A DNA stretch of 11,434 bases, from positions 1 to 11,434 of the forward strand of contig CAVISR010000091.1 in NCBI GenBank assembly GCA_963645405.1. The letters run 5' to 3'. Position numbers and translations under genes: made by a program. Below are positions 6,297 through 11,434 of the stretch, piece by piece. The notes below the pieces were generated by a model. That model did no database searches, was not told where the DNA came from, and was given only the letters and a program-made list of their open reading frames with translations. Every line of letters begins with the position of its first letter. The stretch's first letter is position 1. This DNA comes from Colivivens sp963645405 (GTDB lineage Bacteria; Bacteroidota; Bacteroidia; Bacteroidales; Bacteroidaceae).

Positions 6297-8048
6297 TTAA
6301 TATTCTGGATTCTGCTTCAGATTAGGGTTGAGGTCGATTTGGTGCTGAGGAATAGGCCAGAGATAATGCTTCTTGGAAAAGTTGAAGTTTGACTTCTTGT
6401 CCAGGGCGACACATTTCACGGTTCCTACAGGCGACTCGTAATCTTCCTCGCCATAGACAAACTTGTTTGGCTGGTATTTGCTGGTGGCATTGCCGTCTGC
6501 ATCACGGAAGTCGGTGGGATAGCTGGCATCACCGACAACCATTCCCAGGCGCGACTCGTTAAGTTCTGCTTCGGCTGTACCCCAACGCTTCAAGTCATCG
6601 AAGCGGCAGCCTTCCATGTACATCTCTACAGTGCGCTCACGTCGAATCTCTGTGAGCATGTCCAGACCGTTCTTCTCAACAAGACTATTGGTCAAGTTTG
6701 CCACGCCACCACGTGCTCTCAACTGGTTGATGGAACGGTTGAGCTGTGCATCGGTAATCTCGCCGTTGCGCTCATACAAGGCCTCGGCATAGGTGACAAG
6801 AATTTCTCCAAGGCGAAGCACAGGGTAGTTGGCAGACTCTTTCTTTGCAATGACACCCGGAGTCTCATCGTAGAACTTATGGGATGGATAGCCTGAAGTA
6901 CCAGTGCTAAGGGTGAATGATGACGATGGCTGGTCGATGTACGACTTCATGCGGTAGTCGCGGTTCTTGAACTCATCGCCAATGGTTGCATAGCCCTGGA
7001 ACTTCTTTGAAACTTGTATGGGAAGTCCGTCGGAGCACAGGAACATGTCCATGAACTTACGGCTTGCAGCGAAGTAACCCACAGTCTGGTTGATGTTCAT
7101 GCCGCCGGGGCGGAGGCTCTGGTCATATATGTTGGCGATGATGAACTCCTTGTTGGTTGTCTTGTCGAGACCTGCAGGGTTGCTGGTGGCATCTTCGATG
7201 GAGAACAAGTAGCGTGAACTCATGTTGTTCATGCTTGCGTTGCTGTTGTAGTTCCACAGAGAATAACCACCGTTGGTCATCACGTCATCACAGAGTGAGA
7301 TGCACTCGTCGAGGAACTCGTTCACTTGGTCTTTGGCAGGACCGGCAGAACCCTCGAAGTCGGTAGAGGTTCCGTTGTATTTGCGCCATGTTGCCTCATA
7401 AAGAAGGACACGCGCCTTGAAAGCCTCCGCAGCATAAGAGGTGATTCTGCCGTACTCGTCACTGCTGACTTTTTGGGGCAGACGGCTGATAGCGTCGTCC
7501 AGGTCGCTGAGAATCTGGTCGGTTACCTCATAGCGGGAGTTGCGTGCGCCATAGAGTTCCGGACTGTCGGTGTCAAGTACGGTCGTCACGATGGGCACAC
7601 CGCCAAAAGTCTTCAACAGCCAGAACATGCTGTAAGCACGGAAGAAATATGCTTCGCCGATGTATTCAGAAATCTCGCTTTGATTGCTGTAGCTTTGGCT
7701 GCGCTCAAGCAGGATGTTGCACGTTCTGATAAACTTGTAAGGGTTGCTCCAGCGCACATCGCTGGTTGGCACGGAGATGGTGCCATGTGCCAGGTCGCTG
7801 TCATAGCTGAAGTAGCAAGAGAGGTCAGATGCACCATCGAAATAGCAGTAGGCAGATCTGTAGATGCTGTTCCAACCCAACAACTGTGAGTTATAGAATG
7901 ATGTCGAATATGCCTTGAAATCGCTGGCTTTCTGGAAATAGACCACGTCGGTTTCCTGGTCGAGTGGCTCCAGGTCGAGGAACGTACTCTCGCAAGAGGT
8001 GGTCAACAGCGCAGTGGCCAAGAGCGTTAATATGGTTTTGCGTTTCAT
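6297..8048 (-). CDS. SusD/RagB family nutrient-binding outer-membrane lipoprotein
   Basis: The protein has 583 residues, normal for SusD homologues. A lipoprotein signal ends in TTSC (Cys19), followed by ESTFLDLEPLDQET, a typical SusD start. Helical TPR-like segments are evident at about 100-118 (WSNPYKFIRTCNILLE), 131-155 (GEAYFFRAYSMFWLLKTFGG) and 201-221 (RITSYAAEAFKARVLLYEA). Later come GEILVTYAEALYERNG and IRRERTVEMYMEGCRFDDLK, which are family hallmarks. The C-terminus, LWPIPQHQIDLNPNLKQNPEY, is the classic SusD ending, so the gene is complete. SusD proteins sit as a lid over the SusC barrel and bind oligosaccharide at the surface. It starts 35 bases after the SusC stop and is its cognate partner. 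Confidence 0.96.
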   Translation of the reverse strand: MKRKTILTLLATALLTTSCESTFLDLEPLDQETDVVYFQKASDFKAYSTSFYNSQLLGWNSIYRSAYCYFDGASDLSCYFSYDSDLAHGTISVPTSDVRWSNPYKFIRTCNILLERSQSYSNQSEISEYIGEAYFFRAYSMFWLLKTFGGVPIVTTVLDTDSPELYGARNSRYEVTDQILSDLDDAISRLPQKVSSDEYGRITSYAAEAFKARVLLYEATWRKYNGTSTDFEGSAGPAKDQVNEFLDECISLCDDVMTNGGYSLWNYNSNASMNNMSSRYLFSIEDATSNPAGLDKTTNKEFIIANIYDQSLRPGGMNINQTVGYFAASRKFMDMFLCSDGLPIQVSKKFQGYATIGDEFKNRDYRMKSYIDQPSSSFTLSTGTSGYPSHKFYDETPGVIAKKESANYPVLRLGEILVTYAEALYERNGEITDAQLNRSINQLRARGGVANLTNSLVEKNGLDMLTEIRRERTVEMYMEGCRFDDLKRWGTAEAELNESRLGMVVGDASYPTDFRDADGNATSKYQPNKFVYGEEDYESPVGTVKCVALDKKSNFNFSKKHYLWPIPQHQIDLNPNLKQNPEY

Positions 8049-8083
8049 GTCTTTATTCAGTTACGATTGTTTTTGTTCTATGA

Positions 8084-11000
8084 TCAGAAAGTTACGTTTA
8101 CGCCGAACGACCATGTCCTGGCAAAAGGATAGCCGGAGGAGTTGGATGCCTCACCCATTTCCGGGTCGTAACCATCCTGGATGCTTGTTGCTTCCCACAG
8201 GTCGTCACCAGAGAAATAGACTCTGAACTTCTGAAGTCCGAGCTTCTGGATGAGCTTCTTTGGAAGAGAATATCCGATAATGAGGGATTTCAGGCGCAGA
8301 TAGCGGTTGTTCTGCAACATGAAATCATTGTTGGCATAGTTCCACTGCGCTCTCTGATAGTAAGAGGTCAAACGTGGATAGCGTGCGTCAGGATTTTCCT
8401 CCGTCCATGTCTGTCCAACGAAGTTGACGTTCTGGTTGGTGTACTGGGTGCTGAAAGGGTAAGCCATGTATCCGCTACGCATGATGATCTGCTTGGCATG
8501 TCCCTGGAAGAATGCTGTGAGGTCGAACCCTTTCCACTCTGCGTTCAGATTGATGCCGAATACATAGTGAGGGTCGCCGTCGCCAACAAATTGCAAGTCG
8601 CTGTCTTGGCTTCCATTGTCGGTAATCATGTAGTCGCCGTTGAGGTCAAGACGTTTGGTGTCGCCCGGGCGAAGCTCATATGTGGAGCCTTGCATAACGT
8701 TGGCCAATGCACCTCCCTTGGCACCATACAAGGCATAGTAGCGGTCTACTTCCTCCTGATTGGCAAAGTATCCGTCGGTGCGATATACAAACCACGAGTT
8801 GAGAGGATAGCCGTTTACGGACTTGTTCTTTCCGGCCGAGTAAGTGTCTGCGCCTTCCATGTCCATCAGCAAACTCTTGCTGTTGCTCATGTTGAAGGAA
8901 ATGCCGTAGTTGAAGTCTTTGATGTGGTCGCGCCAGCTGAGGGTAAGTTCCCAACCCTTGACATTCAGGTGACCGCTGTTGGTCTTGGGCGCTGTACCTC
9001 CGAGGATACTCGGATAGGTGACATTGGTCAACATGCCTTTGTTGTCTTTTACGAAGTAGTCGAAGCTGGCTGTCAAGCGGCTGTTGAGGAAGTGGAGGTC
9101 GATACCCACGTTCTTCTGTTCTACCTTTTCCCATGTACGTGTCAAACTGATAAGTCCACTGTTGGTCAAGCTGGAGGAAGTAACGAGCTGGGCAGGATTG
9201 CCAAGCACAGACTGGCCTTGCGAGATAGTAGAGGTGTAGTCGTAGTTGCCCAGACCCACATCGTTGCCGGAGCTACCGTAGCTGGCACGCAACTTACCGA
9301 AGTTGACCACTGGGGTAATCACTTTCAAGAATTCTTCGTCGGTGAAGATCCAACCTGCGGATGCAGAGGCAAAGTTCTTGAACTTGTGTCCTTTGGCAAA
9401 CTTGGAGTTACCGTCGCGACGTGCCATAATCTCAAGGAGATAACGATCGGCATAGTTATAGTTCACTTTGGCAATGTAGGAGAATGTTCCATTATGGCTC
9501 TTGCCTCCGCTGTTACGCTGTTCGCCTTCTCCAAGGTTGATGTCATATACGTCTGTGGCAGAGTAGGTCTCGCGTGCAGCCCAGAGATTCTTGTTGTTGT
9601 TCTTCTCGGCATTGATGCCAGCCATCACAGCAACCTTATGCATCTTGGCAAATGTGTGGTTCCAACGCATAAGGGCAGAGTAATATTGGTAAAGGCTATT
9701 GTTTGCCCAAGACTGATAACCGTAGTTGCTAACCGACTGCAGGGTTGCGTTTGTCACTGTGTTTTGTGCAGGATTACCAAACCAGTCGTAGGTAGCCACA
9801 GGGATGATATACTTTTCCCGGCGGTACTCTTGGTTTTGGAACGAAGCCATCAACTCCAATTGGAGACCTTCTTTTTTCCAAATGTCAAAGATAGCCTTGG
9901 CATCGAGACGTGCCTGCAAATTGTCTTTGGTGTCAGTACCTCCATCGGAAAGGCTGGCGATAGAAGAACGGTCGCCTACACTTCCAAAGTTGGCATACCA
10001 TTGCCCGTAGGGATTCTTGGCAGGGAATACGGGTGGGTCGAATGCGTACATCGTTACATCCATAGGAACAGAAGGCGTTTTTGTCTTGGTCTTAATCATG
10101 GAAGCCGAAGTCTCGACACGCAGCCAGTCTGTAAGTTGGATGCCATAGTTCAAACGTAAGTTGATTTGCTTCTGACCATCGTAGGCTACCGCCAAGTTGC
10201 CTTGGTTGTCAGCATACTCTCCCGAGATACGGAAGTCGGATTTTTCCGTAGAACCGCTGACGCTGAAGTTGTGCTGATAGGAGAAACGTGTGGCAAAAAG
10301 CTCGTCCATGCGGTTGGCATTTCCGAGGAAGATGTCGCCCCAATACTGGGTGGAGTAGATGCCTTCGTATCCGGCAGCCATCTTCTGCATGTTTTCCTCG
10401 GAGAGCCATCCCCACCAGTTAGGCACTTTCTCTTCCTTGTTCGCTTCCAGCCATACCGTGGCATATTCCTGCATGTTAGGAGCAAAGGTTGTGATGCCTG
10501 GTGTGTTGAAACGCATGTTGAAGTTATAGTTGACGCTTACCTTACCGTCACCTTTCTTGGTGGTGACAAGAATGGCACCGTTGGCAGCCTTGGCACCATA
10601 GATTGATGCGGCGCCATCCTTCAGTACGGTGATGCTCGCAATATCATCGGAGTTGAGGTTGTTGAATGCCTCGTTGTTCAATGCGGGAACACCATCAATA
10701 ATGATGAGTGGAGAACCGCCATTGACAGATGTCGCACCACGGATTTGAAAGTTCAGTCCTTCATTGCCAGGACGAGAGGAACTACGTGTTACTACAAGAC
10801 CAGGAGTCTGCCCTTGCAAGGCCACACCCACGTTGGTGACAGCACGGCTGTCAAGTGCCTTGCCATTTACCGTTTCGATGGAACCTGTCAGAGAGGCTTT
10901 CTTCTGTGTGCCATAACCGACAACTACCACTTCTTGCAAATCGGTGTTGTTTTCTTGCATGGTCACATTGACGGTAGTCTTGTTGCCGACAGATACCTTC

Positions 11001-11242
11001 TTGTCGTCGAAGCCGATGTAAGAGAATTTGAGAGTTGCATTGGCAGGCACGTTGATGCTGTAGTTGCCATCTGAGTCGGTAACGACACCTGTTTGCTGAT
11101 GTCCATCCACACTGACGGTGACGCCAATCATTGGCTCGTTCGTGTTGTCCACAACCTTTCCCTTGATGGTGATGTCCTGAGACCACGCCATCATGGACGT
11201 TTGTAACAGAAAAGCCAATAGCCATTTTCTTAGTCTAATCAT
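8084..11242 (-). CDS. SusC/RagA family TonB-dependent outer-membrane transporter
   Basis: This 1052-residue protein imports oligosaccharides across the outer membrane using TonB-ExbBD energy. Order of parts: signal peptide about 1-22 (MIRLRKWLLAFLLQTSMMAW); carboxypeptidase-regulatory-like domain about 24-96 (GKVVDNTNEPMIGVTVSVDG, SYIGFDDKKVSV); TonB-box region EVVVVGYG at 104-111; plug about 112-231 with LQGQTPGLVV, QIRGATS, PLIIIDGVP and the SusC signature VLKDGAASIYGAKAANGAIL; then a beta-barrel to a C-terminal aromatic residue (WSFGVNVTF). Length and domain order are usual for the family, with no truncation. It has no extra N-terminal signalling (STN) domain, so direct anti-sigma signalling through this protein is not expected. 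It is the first gene of the operon, with about 70 bases between the candidate promoter element and the start codon. No clear Shine-Dalgarno sequence is seen, as is common in this phylum. Confidence 0.97.
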   Translation of the reverse strand: MIRLRKWLLAFLLQTSMMAWSQDITIKGKVVDNTNEPMIGVTVSVDGHQQTGVVTDSDGNYSINVPANATLKFSYIGFDDKKVSVGNKTTVNVTMQENNTDLQEVVVVGYGTQKKASLTGSIETVNGKALDSRAVTNVGVALQGQTPGLVVTRSSSRPGNEGLNFQIRGATSVNGGSPLIIIDGVPALNNEAFNNLNSDDIASITVLKDGAASIYGAKAANGAILVTTKKGDGKVSVNYNFNMRFNTPGITTFAPNMQEYATVWLEANKEEKVPNWWGWLSEENMQKMAAGYEGIYSTQYWGDIFLGNANRMDELFATRFSYQHNFSVSGSTEKSDFRISGEYADNQGNLAVAYDGQKQINLRLNYGIQLTDWLRVETSASMIKTKTKTPSVPMDVTMYAFDPPVFPAKNPYGQWYANFGSVGDRSSIASLSDGGTDTKDNLQARLDAKAIFDIWKKEGLQLELMASFQNQEYRREKYIIPVATYDWFGNPAQNTVTNATLQSVSNYGYQSWANNSLYQYYSALMRWNHTFAKMHKVAVMAGINAEKNNNKNLWAARETYSATDVYDINLGEGEQRNSGGKSHNGTFSYIAKVNYNYADRYLLEIMARRDGNSKFAKGHKFKNFASASAGWIFTDEEFLKVITPVVNFGKLRASYGSSGNDVGLGNYDYTSTISQGQSVLGNPAQLVTSSSLTNSGLISLTRTWEKVEQKNVGIDLHFLNSRLTASFDYFVKDNKGMLTNVTYPSILGGTAPKTNSGHLNVKGWELTLSWRDHIKDFNYGISFNMSNSKSLLMDMEGADTYSAGKNKSVNGYPLNSWFVYRTDGYFANQEEVDRYYALYGAKGGALANVMQGSTYELRPGDTKRLDLNGDYMITDNGSQDSDLQFVGDGDPHYVFGINLNAEWKGFDLTAFFQGHAKQIIMRSGYMAYPFSTQYTNQNVNFVGQTWTEENPDARYPRLTSYYQRAQWNYANNDFMLQNNRYLRLKSLIIGYSLPKKLIQKLGLQKFRVYFSGDDLWEATSIQDGYDPEMGEASNSSGYPFARTWSFGVNVTF

Positions 11243-11311
11243 AATAGGTATGTTATGTTATTAACTTGATATTTATTTTTTAAGTCACATTCTTTTTTTT
11301 AAATTCTCCTC

Positions 11312-11341
11312 TTATACGAAGAAGGTTATTAAAACACTTAT
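11312..11341 (-). promoter_or_regulatory. Candidate promoter/operator of the operon (copy 1 of shared element)
   Basis: On the minus strand, ATAAGTGTTT, 11 bases, then TTCGTATAA. The element ends 69 bases before the SusC start codon, and the stretch between is AT-rich. It matches copy 2 at 2185-2214 in all 19 block positions and in spacing. CGTATAA could serve as a -10-like box and AGTGTTT as an upstream contact. The start point of transcription is not determinable from sequence. Confidence 0.6.
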
Positions 11342-11361
11342 AGAAGAATGTTATTTTACTT

Positions 11362-11434
11362 AAGTTTCGGATTTACATCTCGTGAGCCGATGCGGGCTGA
11401 AAGCCCAGCAATTACCTAGCCCAGGGCAAGCGAA
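11362..11434 (-). repeat. Right arm of inverted repeat bracketing the locus
   Basis: This is a single copy of the repeat found at the left end, in opposite orientation. Positions 11392-11434 are the exact reverse complement of 12-54 (43 bases), and 11362-11427 matches 364-429 at 61 of 66 positions including the gene-facing tail TGTAAATCCGAAACTT. There is no tandem expansion on this side within the window, but the window ends inside the element. The tail lies 20 bases upstream of the candidate promoter of the operon. Confidence 0.9.

Larger units (their letters stand above)
487..11242 (-). other. Polysaccharide utilisation locus (SusC-SusD-2 x IPT/TIG-lyase-beta-helix-small protein)
   Basis: Seven collinear genes have gaps of 35, 12, 21, 23, 184 and 53 bases, a shared terminator at the left and a candidate promoter at the right. 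The five tightly packed genes (2332-11242) form the capture, cleavage and import core. The last two genes sit behind the 184-base gap and may be partly independent. No regulator (hybrid two-component sensor, ECF sigma/anti-sigma pair or GntR type) is present, so control must come from outside the window. Confidence 0.85.

Noticed and set aside
6289..6298. GTAAGTGTTT in the SusD/IPT junction, similar to half of the shared promoter element
   Set aside because: It lies on the opposite strand, lacks the second block TTCGTATAA at the right distance, and overlaps the SusD stop.
8498..10159. 553-codon open frame on the plus strand
   Set aside because: It lies entirely antisense to the SusC gene, has no recognisable domains, and is explained by the codon composition of the opposite strand.

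Overview
The window carries a single polysaccharide utilisation locus (PUL) from a Bacteroidota bacterium. It is most likely a member of Bacteroidales, and Prevotellaceae would fit best. The evidence is a SusC/SusD pair, surface lipoproteins with acidic residues after the lipid-bearing cysteine, IPT/TIG-domain proteins in the SusE/SusF position, start sites with little or no Shine-Dalgarno sequence, and a secreted protein ending in a YNLSGMRVSK...LYITKGK tail of the kind common in Prevotella and relatives. Genus and species cannot be fixed from the sequence alone.

Layout: all seven genes lie on the minus strand and read from right to left. From the promoter side they are a SusC-type TonB-dependent transporter (8084-11242), a SusD-type lipoprotein (6297-8048), two IPT/TIG surface lipoproteins that share a C-terminal domain (5115-6284 and 3675-5093), an alginate-lyase-superfamily lipoprotein (2332-3651), a secreted parallel beta-helix-like protein (729-2147) and a 62-residue acidic small protein (487-675). 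The first five genes are separated by only 12 to 35 bases. A 184-base gap then holds a four-copy array of a 12-base palindrome and a second candidate promoter. A strong hairpin terminator (438-470) closes the locus.

How the parts probably work together: SusD and the two IPT/TIG lipoproteins would capture a glycan at the cell surface, the lyase-family lipoprotein would cut it there, and SusC with SusD would import the oligosaccharides using TonB energy. The lyase homology points to a uronate-containing polysaccharide, but the exact substrate is unresolved. No regulator, inner-membrane transporter or periplasmic exo-enzyme lies in the window.

The non-coding sequence is the least ordinary part. 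The locus is bracketed by a repeat in opposite orientations (364-429 and 11362-11427, 61 of 66 positions matching), and on the left this repeat has expanded into a perfect 69-base tandem array. Two upstream regions, those of susC and of the beta-helix gene, share an identically spaced bipartite element (ATAAGTGTTT, 11 bases, TTCGTATAA). The beta-helix and small-protein genes may therefore form a separately transcribed but co-regulated module. The window starts and stops inside the repeat, which is also how an assembly contig broken at repeats would look.
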